A DNA stretch of 64,000 nt from Tritrichomonas musculus. Its lineage: Eukaryota; Parabasalia; Tritrichomonadida; Tritrichomonadidae. The notes under the pieces were generated by a model, which saw only the letters and a program-made list of their open reading frames with translations, was not told where the DNA came from and did not search any database. Position numbers and translations under genes: made by a program. Location of the stretch: assembly GCA_039105265.1 (NCBI GenBank), contig JAPFFF010000055.1, positions 1,054,001 through 1,118,000 on the forward strand, in the 5' to 3' direction. Of the stretch, positions 1 to 10,478 are shown piece after piece; the stretch's first letter is position 1, and every line of letters begins with the position of its first letter.

Positions 1-653
1 TAAAATTGCTGGTTCATCCTTTTTTGACGATGAATTTGGGTAATTGGATCTAAATGTATATATTTGCTTTTGGATATTAAATTATTCAATTTTTAAAATT
101 TTAGCTTTCTTTTCAAAAAGTTGATATATAACACAAAAAGTTATGTTCCCGTCAGATTAAAAACAGTTTATTTTGGGACTTTTAAGAAAAAGTTAAACTT
201 TTTGTTTCTATAAATATCTCGGGATGTTCAGAAAAAATATAACTTTTTTCTATTAATTTTTTTGAATATTTTCAATTGATTTATTTAAAAAATAAATGAA
301 GTAGCTTTTTGAAAGGCTGTGATTTGTTTTACAACTTTTTGAGTGTTTTATTAACTCAAAAAGTTGTACATAGAGAATAATTTTTAAAAACAAAATTTTT
401 ATTGAATGAACAATTGATTTATTCTATAGTTTTTTATAAATTTTGAGTTGAAATTTTTCACTGTTTTATATTGTTGAAAAATATAAAATATAAGTGGTCA
501 TATAACATACCCAAATTTTAAGAAATAATTGCTGAAAATGATTTTTTATTATATAATTAAAATATCATCAAAAAAATCCAAGATAATTCCATTATAATAA
601 CAAATGAAATATTATTCACAAAAATTGAATATAAAGTCATTTTCAGCATAGAG
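1..653. other. AT-rich 5' intergenic region
   Basis: No reading frame is supported here. The stretch holds several copies of an AAAAAGTT / AACTTTTT core (about 113-125, 132-142 and 183-202) and one near-perfect palindrome listed separately. Just before the gene at 654 there is a TCATTTT sequence with its A at 639, 15 bases ahead of the ATG. This fits the trichomonad initiator pattern TCA-Py-W-W. Its use as a start site is inferred. Confidence 0.6.
330..368. promoter_or_regulatory. 15-bp perfect inverted repeat built on CAACTTTTTGA
   Basis: The arms are TACAACTTTTTGAGT (330-344) and its exact complement (354-368), with a 9-base loop. The same ACTTTTTGA core lies close to the starts of genes at 44156 and 52964 (minus strand) and forms a similar palindrome at 21461-21498. 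It may be a back-to-back promoter element or an RNA hairpin. Function is inferred. Confidence 0.45.
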
Positions 654-3600
654 ATGATTTTGGTATTGATTCTCTTAAGACTCCCTTTTTCAAAACAAAA
701 AAACATAAAAGATGGATATGAGACTTTATCCTTTTCAGATCCTACTGGAAAATTTGCAGATGCTGATTTTGTTAATAAACATAAAGTTCCAACCAGTAAT
801 TTTAAATATAGTTCTACAGGTGACAGGAATAATAATCCAATTTCTAATGCTTTTGATGATAAGTCGAATACTTATTGGGTTTCCGATAAGCCAGAAAACG
901 CTTCTTTTCACCCTTCAATTTATATAAACTTCACAACTCCAATTTTACTTGAAGCTTTTCTTTATGATGCAGCATATCACACTCCAGATAGCAATAGCAA
1001 TCGAATTTTTGATGGGTTTCCTGGAAGATTAAAAGTTTATACCTCTATTAATGATGAACCATTAACACTCAATTCAATTTTCAGTGGTACATTGCTTTAT
1101 ACTTGGTCAAGAATCCAATTTAAATTATCAGTACCTGTTAAGTGCTCAAGATTACAATTAGAATTTTATGATGTTTCACCAGCAACTTCTCTCAAATCGG
1201 AAGAAAAATTAGCTGGATCAGGTGGAATAACTTTAATACAGAATTTTGGGTATGATGAACTCAATAATCGTGGTACCGAAAATAATTACGCAGATAACAA
1301 TTATGTAAATTTCCACAAAATCCCAACCAGCAAGTTTAGTTATACCTCTACTGGAGATAGATCTGGAAACCCACTTTCAAATGTATTTGATGAAAAAGGC
1401 AATACATATTGGGTTTCAGATCGACCAGAAACTAATGAATTTCATCCTTCAATATCCATCAATTTTACAGAGCCAGTTTCTTTAGAAGCCTTTTTATATG
1501 ATGCCGCATATCGAACCGATAACCAAAACAATGAACGTACCTTTGATGGATTCCCCAGTACATTAAAAGTATACACCTCCCTTGATAATGCCCCTCTTTC
1601 CCTCCACACAGTTTTTACTGGAACGCCATCTTTTCCAGATCTCAGAATTCAATTTGTATTTGGCCGGCCAGTTAAGTGCACAAAAATCAAACTTGAATTC
1701 TGTGATGTTTCAGTTGCGCAATCGCTTCAATCGACCGAAAAATTGGCTGGCGTTGGCAACTTGATCTTTCTCCAAAGCACCGAGGAAGAAGGCCTTTCAA
1801 TCAATCAAGCGACAGGGAACTACAACGATACCTACTATCTCAGCACGCACACGATTCCGACATCCAACTTCACATACAGTTCTACTGGTGACAAAGAAGG
1901 GTATCCACTTTCAGGAGCCTTTGATTCTGTCGTCAGGAGCCACTGGGTATCAGGACGTGAAAACACAGATGATTTTCATGCCTCCATTTTTGTCAATTTC
2001 ACTGAAACTGTTGATCTAGAAGCTGTTCTTATCTACGCTGCTTTTCACAGCGGATCAAACAGTCGTACCTTTGACGGTTATCCAATCAAATTCAAGATTC
2101 ACACGGCGGTTGGACAGGGACCGTTTAAATTGAGTGCACTTTTTGTAGGCACACCAATCTATCCTTGGGAGACGATACAATTTGTTCTTCCAGAAGCCGT
2201 TAGATGCGACCGAATACAGCTTGAATTTGTCGAAGTAACACCAGAAACCGTTTTTTCAAAAGGTGCTCGTTGTGCATGCGTATCAGGCATTTACTTCATT
2301 CGTCACTTTGACTACCAATACACGTCATTTGAGGTTGCAAAAGGATATTACATTGACAAGTCTTACATCAGCAGCCATTTAGTTCCTTTATCAAACTTCA
2401 CATACATGTCGACTGGTGACTTAAATGGTCATCCTATTAGTGGTGCCTTTGATAGTAAATATGCCGACTCATGGGTTTCTAGTTTTGAAAACACAGCGAC
2501 TACTCATGCTTCTATTTTTGTTAACTTTACAGAAGCATTGTTACTTGAAGCTTTCGTTTATGAAGCTGGTTACGTAACTGACAAAAGTACAAATCAAAAA
2601 GTGCTTGTTGGCTTCCCTCAAAAATTAATCATCCATGCTGCATTGAATGACGAGCCATTGACCCAAAAGGCATTCTTTTTCGGTACTTGTGAGCCTCCTA
2701 CCACGAAGTATCAGTTTGTCTTTCCTTCAGCGATTCCTTGCAACAGGATTCAAATTGAGTTTGTTGAAGTTACTCCTGAGAAGGCCTTTTCTAACAGTAA
2801 ACCATGTGCGCTTGCTCATCAAATTGATTTCTTCTCGTCTCCACTTGTTGAAATATCAGGCTCAACTGTTGAAGGTGATATATCGACCATTTACGTTAAC
2901 AACAGTTATGTTAAAGACACAATTACTGGTTCTGATTTCAATGATGTAAATCTTCCTAAGAATGAAGAATATATCTTCGTTGTTCAGAAAAAGTTCTCGT
3001 TTGTAAACAATTCATTCACAATGAATCAAAATAGAATCAGTGTTATTAAAGGAAGTAATTCACCGCAAATTGTCATTGATAATTGCACCTTCTTAAGCTG
3101 CTCAACAAAGAACATTGAAGGAAACGGCGGCACTATCAACATTGAGAATTGTGGAATGAAGCTAGAAAACTCTAAGTTTGATAATTCTTCAACCTCTGGA
3201 GGCGGTGGTGGTGGACTTTTTGTTCGTCTTGATCAACCGATTGAGAATGAGTTGTCTGTTAATGGCTGCACATTTTCCAACTGTTCAGCTGTTTTTGGCG
3301 GCGCTGTTTATATCTATTCTAGCATCAGCACGAATGTTGTTAAGGTTAATTATTGTTCTTTTGAGTCAAATAAAGCATTGTCTAAATCATCTGATAATTA
3401 CATGTTCTCTGGAGGAAGTGCTCTTCTTTTGTGCGCTAGAAATGCACAAGTGCTTGGATGTAGGTTCTCAAAGAACCACGGAAAAGGTGGTGCTTTTAAG
3501 ATCATTGACGATTTCGTTGATGTTGATTCAAGCGCATTTTCGGGCAAAAGTTCGAAGTCAATGAAATCAAATTCACTTGTGATTAAAGATTGCTTCTTTG

Positions 3601-4028
3601 AAATTGCTTCCGATTCTTCTTCTTCTCTTTCTTATGAACACGGCAAAAGTAAATCTGTCTCTGTCTCTGTTGATGACTGCACATTCACTGGTGAGTTGGC
3701 AGAGGATGCACACCACATTGAAGACTCATCAGTCACGAAAGATTCAAAGATGATTCGTATTAAATCATGCAAGTTTTCGTCTGGAAAAGAAAAGGCAGTG
3801 AATGGCAATTTCAATGGCTTGTTTAATGTTGAATTTAACTTTGGCGAATCAAAGAATGAGATTTCAAGTGCAAAAACGATGAAGAAAACTAAGAGACAAT
3901 ACAATCTCGCTGTTCAGTTGACATCAGCAGTTTTTGTTGTCTTTATTGCAATTGCTGTCATTGTTGCAATATTCATTAAGCTTCGTAACAATAATTCAAT
4001 TAATAATGATGACCAAATTGATATCTAA
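654..4028 (+). CDS. Surface protein: four discoidin-like domains, beta-helix region, C-terminal membrane anchor
   Basis: The 1124-residue protein starts with a short hydrophobic run (MILVLILLRLPF) that may be a signal sequence. Four copies of a module of about 165-175 residues follow (roughly 20-730). Each has a TSNF.Y.STGD start, an AFD....WVS segment, an INFT..V.LEAF..AA strand and an RIQLEF.EV end, which reads like a galactose-binding-like (F5/8 type C) fold. Residues about 740-1060 carry short NCTF / GGA.Y motifs typical of Pmp-like right-handed beta helices. A membrane helix (about 1086-1108) and a short tail with NNNSINNDD end the protein. The likely role is ligand binding or adhesion at the cell surface. 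The gene at 49992-52964 has the same architecture with three domains. The fold assignment is by motif only. Confidence 0.8.
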   Translation: MILVLILLRLPFSKQKNIKDGYETLSFSDPTGKFADADFVNKHKVPTSNFKYSSTGDRNNNPISNAFDDKSNTYWVSDKPENASFHPSIYINFTTPILLEAFLYDAAYHTPDSNSNRIFDGFPGRLKVYTSINDEPLTLNSIFSGTLLYTWSRIQFKLSVPVKCSRLQLEFYDVSPATSLKSEEKLAGSGGITLIQNFGYDELNNRGTENNYADNNYVNFHKIPTSKFSYTSTGDRSGNPLSNVFDEKGNTYWVSDRPETNEFHPSISINFTEPVSLEAFLYDAAYRTDNQNNERTFDGFPSTLKVYTSLDNAPLSLHTVFTGTPSFPDLRIQFVFGRPVKCTKIKLEFCDVSVAQSLQSTEKLAGVGNLIFLQSTEEEGLSINQATGNYNDTYYLSTHTIPTSNFTYSSTGDKEGYPLSGAFDSVVRSHWVSGRENTDDFHASIFVNFTETVDLEAVLIYAAFHSGSNSRTFDGYPIKFKIHTAVGQGPFKLSALFVGTPIYPWETIQFVLPEAVRCDRIQLEFVEVTPETVFSKGARCACVSGIYFIRHFDYQYTSFEVAKGYYIDKSYISSHLVPLSNFTYMSTGDLNGHPISGAFDSKYADSWVSSFENTATTHASIFVNFTEALLLEAFVYEAGYVTDKSTNQKVLVGFPQKLIIHAALNDEPLTQKAFFFGTCEPPTTKYQFVFPSAIPCNRIQIEFVEVTPEKAFSNSKPCALAHQIDFFSSPLVEISGSTVEGDISTIYVNNSYVKDTITGSDFNDVNLPKNEEYIFVVQKKFSFVNNSFTMNQNRISVIKGSNSPQIVIDNCTFLSCSTKNIEGNGGTINIENCGMKLENSKFDNSSTSGGGGGGLFVRLDQPIENELSVNGCTFSNCSAVFGGAVYIYSSISTNVVKVNYCSFESNKALSKSSDNYMFSGGSALLLCARNAQVLGCRFSKNHGKGGAFKIIDDFVDVDSSAFSGKSSKSMKSNSLVIKDCFFEIASDSSSSLSYEHGKSKSVSVSVDDCTFTGELAEDAHHIEDSSVTKDSKMIRIKSCKFSSGKEKAVNGNFNGLFNVEFNFGESKNEISSAKTMKKTKRQYNLAVQLTSAVFVVFIAIAVIVAIFIKLRNNNSINNDDQIDI

Positions 4029-4217
4029 TTTGATATTTACTCTTAGTGAGTTTTAATTAAAAAAAAAAAAATTACTTTGTTTTATTTATATTTCTGCATA
4101 AAATACATTAAAATGCCAAAAGCTGACAATTTCAAAAAAATGTGATATCTTGAAAATTGATCATAAATAAAAAAATGTTAAAAAAAGAAGCAATAAATTA
4201 TTTTATGAATTTAAGTA

Positions 4218-4248
<31 letters not shown>

Positions 4249-4255
4249 CAAAAAA
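4029..4255. other. Short spacer between convergent genes
   Basis: This 227-base AT-rich gap lies between the 3' ends of two convergent surface-protein genes. It includes a run of 28 T at 4221-4248, directly beyond the stop codon of the minus-strand gene. No coding signal is seen. Confidence 0.6.
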
Positions 4256-7200
4256 TTAAAGCCAAAAGTCTAAATCAACTTCATCGTCGTTATCATCATT
4301 TTCAGCCTGATTTCTTGGTTCTGCTGCTTTTGTGATTTCTGATGAAATTGAATAATCATCGTAAGCCTTAATCGCCTTCATTTTCTGAACAACTAAAAAA
4401 ATGATTCCGATAATACCGAAAAAGCAAGCAGCAGATCCACATACAATTCCAATCAGTTGCTCCTGTGTAATTTTTTTCTTAACATCTTTCAATTCTACTA
4501 AAATTTCAACAGGAATGTAAGTCGGTGATAGAAATTGAAAAATATAAGGAAGATAACGGTCGATATAAATTTGTGTGTAACAGATTGTGTACTCACCGTT
4601 TGGCATGAGAAAGTTTGTGTAAAGAAATGATGGTGATATTGTCAATGAAAAAGAGACAGATCTAAGTGAAACAAAGGATAAAAATAGACTCAATGACTTT
4701 GAATTTCTAGGAGTGTTAAAAGGAACAAAAAATGAAGAAAACGATTTAGATTCACTAAATTTAATTGAATACGTGAATTCTTTTGAATATGTGAATGAAT
4801 CTGAAGGTGAGAATGATTTCGAAGTACTCAATTGGATGGGCGATTCAAAATCATTGAATGAACTAGAAATTGAATGAGTAAAACAATTTGAACCAGAGAA
4901 AAAGCTTTCTTCATCAAAAATTTCTTTAAGAGTTGAAATTGTGAATTCTCTTGATTTGGTGAAAAAGTTGGTTTGAGAAAACTTCATTGAAAGAGAAAAA
5001 AATTGTGAAGCGGTTGACATAGATAAATCACTTGATGTACCAAGGCTCGGTTGGCTTAAGTCATCTGATTTCTCTAAACCTTCTGATTGTGAAAAAATGT
5101 TTGATTCACTAAATATTTTTGATTGGCTAAATTTTACTGACTGAGAAAAAATGTTTGATTCACTAAATATTTTTGATTGGCTAAATTTTGCTGATTGTGA
5201 AAAAATGTTTGGTTCACTAAATATTTTTGATTGGCTAAATTTTGCTGACTGAGAAAAAATGTTTGATTCACTAAATATTTTTGATTGGCTAAATATTGCT
5301 GATTGTGAAAAAATGTTTGATTCACTAAATATTTTTGATTGGCTAAATTTTGCTGACTGAGAAAAAATGTTTGATTCACTAAATATTTTTGATTGGCTAA
5401 ATCTTGTTGACTGAGAAAAAATGTTTGATTCACTAAATATTTTTGATTGGCTAAATTTTGCTGATTGTGAAAAAATGTTTGGTTCACTAAATATTTTTGA
5501 TTGGCTAAATTTTGCTGACTGAGAAAAAATGTTTGATTCACTAAATATTTTTGATTGGCTAAATTTTGCTGACTGAGAAAAAATGTTTGATTCACTAAAC
5601 ATTTTTGATTGGCTAAATCTTGTTGACTGAGAAAAAATGTTTGATTCACTAAATATTTTTGATTGGCTAAATTTTGCTGATTGCGAAAAAATATTGGTTT
5701 CACTGAAATCATTTGAATCAGTGAATTTTAATGATTTTGAAAAATAATCAGATTCACTGAATTGAAGAGTCAATGAATACTGTGAATCAAAACATGAGAA
5801 CTCATTCACTTTGATATTCTCACCATTTTCTTGGTTTGAAAAAGTGTTTTCAGCAATAATTTTTTGACGTGAAACACAGCAAACTTCCAATGAAATGATA
5901 AATGAGTCATTAATTGTTTCAATATTGTAATTATCAATAAACTTGTTTAATGAGATATTGATTGTTGTATCATTATCATTTCCATCAATGCAAATAGCAA
6001 ATCCATCTTTTGCTTTGTTGGATAAAAATGAACAATTGAATATCGAGCAACTTTCTAATTTATTTTCTGTATCTGGGTTGATGTATAGAGCGCCACCAGT
6101 TCCATTATGAACTATATTAGATTCAAATTTGCATCCTTCAATGAATGAAGGATAAAATGATGATATACATAATGCTCCTCCTCCACTTTTTGATTGACAA
6201 TATGTGAAGTCATTATCCAAAATTTGGAAATAATATTCTTTGCCTGTCATTTTATTGCTTTCTTCAATGGTTCTTGTTTTAACATCATGACAAAATATGA
6301 ATAAACCGCCTCCACTGTGACTTGCATGACAGTTAATAAATGTGTTCTCGTTGATTTGTTCAAAAGATTCACCTGATTCTTCGGTAATATAAACTCCACC
6401 TCCTCGTCCTTCATCATCATCTACTCCTGACGTGCATAATTCAAATCGACAACCATTAAGTTCAATCGTATTGGTTTCTGCATAAATAGCTCCACCATAT
6501 GATTCTGCATCATTGTTAGTGAAATTACATTTTTCAATATAAACTTGTTCATCTTCATCTTTTCGATTTTGACATAAAATACTGGAACCACATCCTGAAT
6601 GAATAAGATCTGTTTGTGTATATTTTTTAATACTGTTGTTGATAAATCTACAACTATCAACTGTGACTGGAAATTTTTTCATTCCTGTTGAAGTGAAAAT
6701 ACCTCTTGCATCTTCAATATTTGTGAAATCACTGTTTCTAATATTAACTCCTTCTTTCGTATCCCAATTATCGAGATTAATACATGGTAAATTATCGGTT
6801 ATATTGTTGAATGTGAGACCTTCAATTGTTGTGATTTTGATGGTTTTAACAACAAGTCCTGATACTCCTGAGTTGTCTTCAAAAGTTAAGTCTCTAATTT
6901 CTGGTGAGACTTCTGCTTCATTAGTTTCAACATATACAATGCAAGCAGTTTGAATATTTGTACCTCGTTTGTGTTCTCGAAATGCACAGTTCTGAATAGT
7001 AATTCGATATGATCGACAGTAAATTGAATAGCCTTCATGTTCTGGTCCTGATGCATAACAATTCGTAAAATTGCAACTTGTGATTAATGTGTCTTCATCA
7101 CCTTCTGGTGTGCCATCTTGGAAGTATAATGCTCCTCCTTTAGCTGATTCACATCGTGTGAATACACATAACCTAATTTGAAGATCATTATCACCTTCTA

Positions 7201-9310
7201 TTTGATTTGTTTCTTCATTTAATATTCCACTAGAAATGGCACCTCCTTCGAAACCTGAAGTACAATCAGTGAAATTGCATGAATATATTTTTATACCATA
7301 CTTACCAAAATCACTTCCAAGAATTTCTGAAGCCATATAAACATCGCGACAGTAGATGAATAAACCTCCTCCACCGTAACCAGCACTACAATTAAAAAAG
7401 TAATTTTGAAAAAAAATATCATAACCTCCACTTAATGTTTGATTCAAAAAAACAGCACCACCAAGTCCATTTTCTTCATTTGGCCCAGTAGAACATAAAA
7501 CAAATTGACAATTGTGAATTTCAATGGCATCACTTTCTGCATAAATAGCTCCTCCATTAACTTCTGCCACATTGTTAGTGAAATTGCACTCAGAAACAAC
7601 GAGATTACCTCTGTTCAGGCATAAAATACTTGATCCACATCCTGATATATATGTTCCACGTATATTTTTACGAGTAGAAATATTAATAAATTGGCAACCT
7701 TCTAAATATGTAGTAAAAGTTTTTACTTTAGTAGTCGTTGTAATACATGTAGACATTAAAATGTTTGAAAAAAAACTGTTTTTAATATATAAGTCTCCAC
7801 CAACTCTCCAATTATCAAGATTTATGCATGGAATATTGTCTGTTATTTTATTGAATGTAAGGCCTTCCATAGTAATATTTTGTAGGGTATAAAGAATAAG
7901 TGATGCTACACCTGTGTTGCTTTCAAAATGTAAAAAATTAATTGCTGGTGGAATTTTTTCATTTGTTTCAACATAAACAATACAGCATGATTTTGAATCA
8001 GTGGCACGTTTGTGGTCATTGAATTTGCAATTTTCAATACATATTTTATAAGAACGACAATAAATAGAATAACCTTCATGTGATGAATCAGATGCAAAAC
8101 AATTCACAAAGGTACAATTTGAAATTTGCGTTTCTTCATTAGTTTCTGCAGTCCCACTCATTGAATGAAAAGCACCACCTTTACCTGCTTCGCAGTTCGT
8201 GAAAAAGCAATCTTCAACCTCAATTTTATTGTTTCCTCCAAATGAGCTCACATGTCCGCTTGCAATTGCTCCGCCTTCTTCAGTTGAATTGCAATCAGCG
8301 AAATTGCACGATCGAACAATAACTGCTGCATTTCTGTCTGCGCTACTTCTGATGCAATATGCAAATAAACAACCAGCTGCCTGACTTGAGTTGCATCTAG
8401 TAAAAGTGCATTTGCAAACCAAATCAATTTCACCTGACGGCGGCTGACCTAAAAACAAAGCGCCGCCAACACCAACATCATTGTTTCCTGCCACACATTC
8501 AACAAAGGAACATTCATAGATCTCAACAGAAGGAGCATAAGAAACAATCGCACCTCCATGATGAGTTGCGGTTTCATTTTTAAACCTACAATTACAAACA
8601 ATTTTTTGATCAAGTTTTGTTTCGAAATCAGTTAAAAAAATGGCGCCTCCAGTTTGAGAAACACAAGATTCAAATTCACAGTTTTCAATACGAAATTCAC
8701 TCGAAGTTCCTTCATTAATTACGTCTGAATGATTACTGGCAATCGCTCCGCCTGAGCTTTCGCTCTGGCTGTAAGAAAAGTTGCAATTTGTAATGATTGA
8801 TAAATTGTATGAATATGAAGGAAAATCAATGAAAATTGAACCACCATACGTTTTGGCTGAGTTTTCTATAAAAATGCATGAATCTATAGTTTGAATGAAG
8901 TTTGATTGGCTTCTAACAAAAATGGCTCCCCCATTTGAATTCAATGTTGATTCTGTATAGCATTTATTTTGAATAAAAGTGCATTGATTAATTTCGAAAT
9001 GTCTAACTTCAATATATATTGCACCGCCTTCAAATGTTCCTTTGTTGTTTTCAAAATAAGTGTTTGATATAAGTACTGGTTCATTTCCAGACGTCCTTAT
9101 TGCTCCAGGATTAATCTCATCGCCTGTATTTGAAATAAATGCACCATTAACAATTGAAAAAGACGCAAACGCGTCCATATAAAATGCACAATAAGGAAGT
9201 CCAGTATAATTATCTCCAACAAAACTGATAACTGGGTTAAAATCTGCTCTCGCATTGATTTGAAATGGTTTTACTAAAACGAATAAGAACTCGAAAAGGA
9301 ATAAAAACAT
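4256..9310 (-). CDS. Large Pmp-like beta-helix surface protein with Ser-rich minisatellite domain
   Basis: This 1684-residue protein has an N-terminal hydrophobic signal (MFLFLFEFLFVLV). A very long run of short strands follows to about residue 1160, with motifs such as GGAIY, NCTF.NC, CSF and GGGLFI.C typical of right-handed parallel beta helices of the polymorphic-membrane-protein type. Within this region a block of about 430 residues is duplicated: both copies contain HEGYSIYCRSY, CIVYVETNE and NIPCINLDNW or close variants. Residues about 1190-1420 are an 18-residue Ser/Phe repeat (FSQSxxFSQSKIFSESNI). A membrane helix lies near 1625-1648 (IGIVCGSAACFFGIIGIIFLVV), followed by an acidic tail ending DEVDLDFWL. 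It is probably a type I surface protein with a stalk-like repeat near the membrane. A decayed relative lies at 31204-33487. Confidence 0.85.
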   Translation of the reverse strand: MFLFLFEFLFVLVKPFQINARADFNPVISFVGDNYTGLPYCAFYMDAFASFSIVNGAFISNTGDEINPGAIRTSGNEPVLISNTYFENNKGTFEGGAIYIEVRHFEINQCTFIQNKCYTESTLNSNGGAIFVRSQSNFIQTIDSCIFIENSAKTYGGSIFIDFPSYSYNLSIITNCNFSYSQSESSGGAIASNHSDVINEGTSSEFRIENCEFESCVSQTGGAIFLTDFETKLDQKIVCNCRFKNETATHHGGAIVSYAPSVEIYECSFVECVAGNNDVGVGGALFLGQPPSGEIDLVCKCTFTRCNSSQAAGCLFAYCIRSSADRNAAVIVRSCNFADCNSTEEGGAIASGHVSSFGGNNKIEVEDCFFTNCEAGKGGAFHSMSGTAETNEETQISNCTFVNCFASDSSHEGYSIYCRSYKICIENCKFNDHKRATDSKSCCIVYVETNEKIPPAINFLHFESNTGVASLILYTLQNITMEGLTFNKITDNIPCINLDNWRVGGDLYIKNSFFSNILMSTCITTTTKVKTFTTYLEGCQFINISTRKNIRGTYISGCGSSILCLNRGNLVVSECNFTNNVAEVNGGAIYAESDAIEIHNCQFVLCSTGPNEENGLGGAVFLNQTLSGGYDIFFQNYFFNCSAGYGGGGLFIYCRDVYMASEILGSDFGKYGIKIYSCNFTDCTSGFEGGAISSGILNEETNQIEGDNDLQIRLCVFTRCESAKGGALYFQDGTPEGDEDTLITSCNFTNCYASGPEHEGYSIYCRSYRITIQNCAFREHKRGTNIQTACIVYVETNEAEVSPEIRDLTFEDNSGVSGLVVKTIKITTIEGLTFNNITDNLPCINLDNWDTKEGVNIRNSDFTNIEDARGIFTSTGMKKFPVTVDSCRFINNSIKKYTQTDLIHSGCGSSILCQNRKDEDEQVYIEKCNFTNNDAESYGGAIYAETNTIELNGCRFELCTSGVDDDEGRGGGVYITEESGESFEQINENTFINCHASHSGGGLFIFCHDVKTRTIEESNKMTGKEYYFQILDNDFTYCQSKSGGGALCISSFYPSFIEGCKFESNIVHNGTGGALYINPDTENKLESCSIFNCSFLSNKAKDGFAICIDGNDNDTTINISLNKFIDNYNIETINDSFIISLEVCCVSRQKIIAENTFSNQENGENIKVNEFSCFDSQYSLTLQFSESDYFSKSLKFTDSNDFSETNIFSQSAKFSQSKIFSESNIFSQSTRFSQSKMFSESNIFSQSAKFSQSKIFSESNIFSQSAKFSQSKIFSEPNIFSQSAKFSQSKIFSESNIFSQSTRFSQSKIFSESNIFSQSAKFSQSKIFSESNIFSQSAIFSQSKIFSESNIFSQSAKFSQSKIFSEPNIFSQSAKFSQSKIFSESNIFSQSVKFSQSKIFSESNIFSQSEGLEKSDDLSQPSLGTSSDLSMSTASQFFSLSMKFSQTNFFTKSREFTISTLKEIFDEESFFSGSNCFTHSISSSFNDFESPIQLSTSKSFSPSDSFTYSKEFTYSIKFSESKSFSSFFVPFNTPRNSKSLSLFLSFVSLRSVSFSLTISPSFLYTNFLMPNGEYTICYTQIYIDRYLPYIFQFLSPTYIPVEILVELKDVKKKITQEQLIGIVCGSAACFFGIIGIIFLVVQKMKAIKAYDDYSISSEITKAAEPRNQAENDDNDDEVDLDFWL
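5090..5700 (-). repeat. 54-bp coding minisatellite, about 11 units
   Basis: Tandem units of 54 bp encode the 18-residue FSQSAKFSQSKIFSESNI with few substitutions (A/T/V/I at one site, E-S or E-P at another). Units are in frame and close to identical, so copy number probably varies between strains. The segment sits between the beta helix and the membrane helix, as expected for a stalk. Confidence 0.9.
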
Positions 9311-9966
9311 TCTAACTTATAAAATCTATTTTCCTCTTAATCACAGAAAAACTATAAATCCTATTTCGAAAAAATATTAATGAAATACACATATTTTAAA
9401 TTATTAATCCATAAATTAAAATATTTTTATGTTTTATAATTTATCTAATAAAGAAAAAATATTTTTTAAATTAGTTAAATAAAACTGAAATAAAGATATT
9501 ACTCAAGATTTGAAAATTTTAAAATAATAATTGAATTTTTGTAACAAATAAAAAAATTCTTTTTATTCATGAAATAATCATTTTTATCTTTATATTAACT
9601 ATTCTTTATTATTTATAAAAATAAAAGATATTTTAGTTATATCAATAATAGATTTTTTTTTTAAAAAAAAATAAGATATTTTGCAATCAAATTTATTCAG
9701 ATAAAAAAAATTGCGTTTATTCTTTTTTTGCGATGAAATAGATTTGTTTAGAAAATTAAAACATAATCAGGAATATATAATTCCTTATTAAAACAATAAT
9801 TGATTCAATTTTTTTTAAGAAAATTTGAATTATTTCTCTTTTTCAAATAAAACTTTTTGAATAGTTTTTATATATCGTCTCGAAGGAGCAATATATTAAG
9901 CACTAAAAGTCTTTACTTGAGTCCTTTCTTCTACTATAAAAAAAAACAATTCTAAATGCAAACAAT
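9311..9966. other. AT-rich intergenic region
   Basis: No gene is seen. An AACTTTTTGAATAG sequence at about 9848-9861 lies roughly 110 bases before the first ATG of the protease remnant, and may be what is left of its promoter. Confidence 0.5.
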
Positions 9967-10193
9967 ATGGCTCAAATTCAACTTTATTCTGGTAGAATTC
10001 ATGTTCATCAATCAGTTTTGATCATGCTGTTGGCTCTGGTGATGAAGATAGAACCAAGTATTTTATCATTATAAATTCATGTTGAACATCATGGTGAGAA
10101 AAAGGATACATCAGAATGCTCTGGAAAAATATGCAATACTGTATCGCATCAATGACTTGCTTTCTAATTGTATAACTCAAGTTTTTATTAAAA
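9967..10193 (+). pseudogene. Remnant of a papain-family (C1A) cysteine protease C-terminus
   Basis: From 10020 the + strand reads DHAVGSGDEDRTKYFIIINS, Cys-stop-TSW-stop, EKGYIRMLWKN, then a QYCIASM-like end and a TAA. This matches the usual end of cathepsin-L-like proteases: DHAV holds the catalytic His, KYFI.KNSWG.SWGEKGYIRM holds the catalytic Asn, and CGIAS follows. The NSWG Trp is now Cys, two Gly codons have become TGA, and the VGYG segment is shortened. An IQLYSG segment at about 9973-9996 is in another frame, so a frameshift is also present. The N-terminal two thirds, with the catalytic Cys, are missing. It is non-functional. Confidence 0.8.
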
Positions 10194-10478
10194 TATAAGC
10201 CACAATTCACTATTTTTAAGTATATTTTTGTTAAAATTAAAAGCTTTTTATTTTTGGTATGACAATTAAAAGATTAATAGTTAATCGAAATGAGATCCAA
10301 TCATTTTGTAAATACATATCTAAATTTTCTGCATTTCTTCTTTTTATATTTGGATTGCTCACATTTTCATCATATAATACAATGTTATCAACAAATATGA
10401 TAGTTTTTAGCATTTCTATTAACTTTAAAAGAAATGATTATTAAAGATCTTTTACATTATAAATGAATGTTTATTAAT
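10194..10478. other. Intergenic spacer
   Basis: A 285-base AT-rich gap between the protease remnant and the 3' end of the VIT-VWA gene. A 61-codon frame here has no recognisable features and is not called. Confidence 0.5.

Noticed and set aside
5090-5700. Possible CRISPR array (regular 54-bp repeats)
   Set aside because: Units are contiguous, in frame with a long protein and without unique spacers; the organism is eukaryotic.
5134-5712. A 192-codon minus-strand frame rich in NQKYLVNQTFF
   Set aside because: It is the shifted-frame reading of the 54-bp minisatellite inside the large surface-protein gene.
10083-10104. Codon reassignment (TGA as Trp or Gly) suggested by two TGA codons in the protease remnant
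   Set aside because: TGA ends other frames normally here, the affected codons correspond to Gly, and a frameshift and deletions also occur. Decay explains it better.
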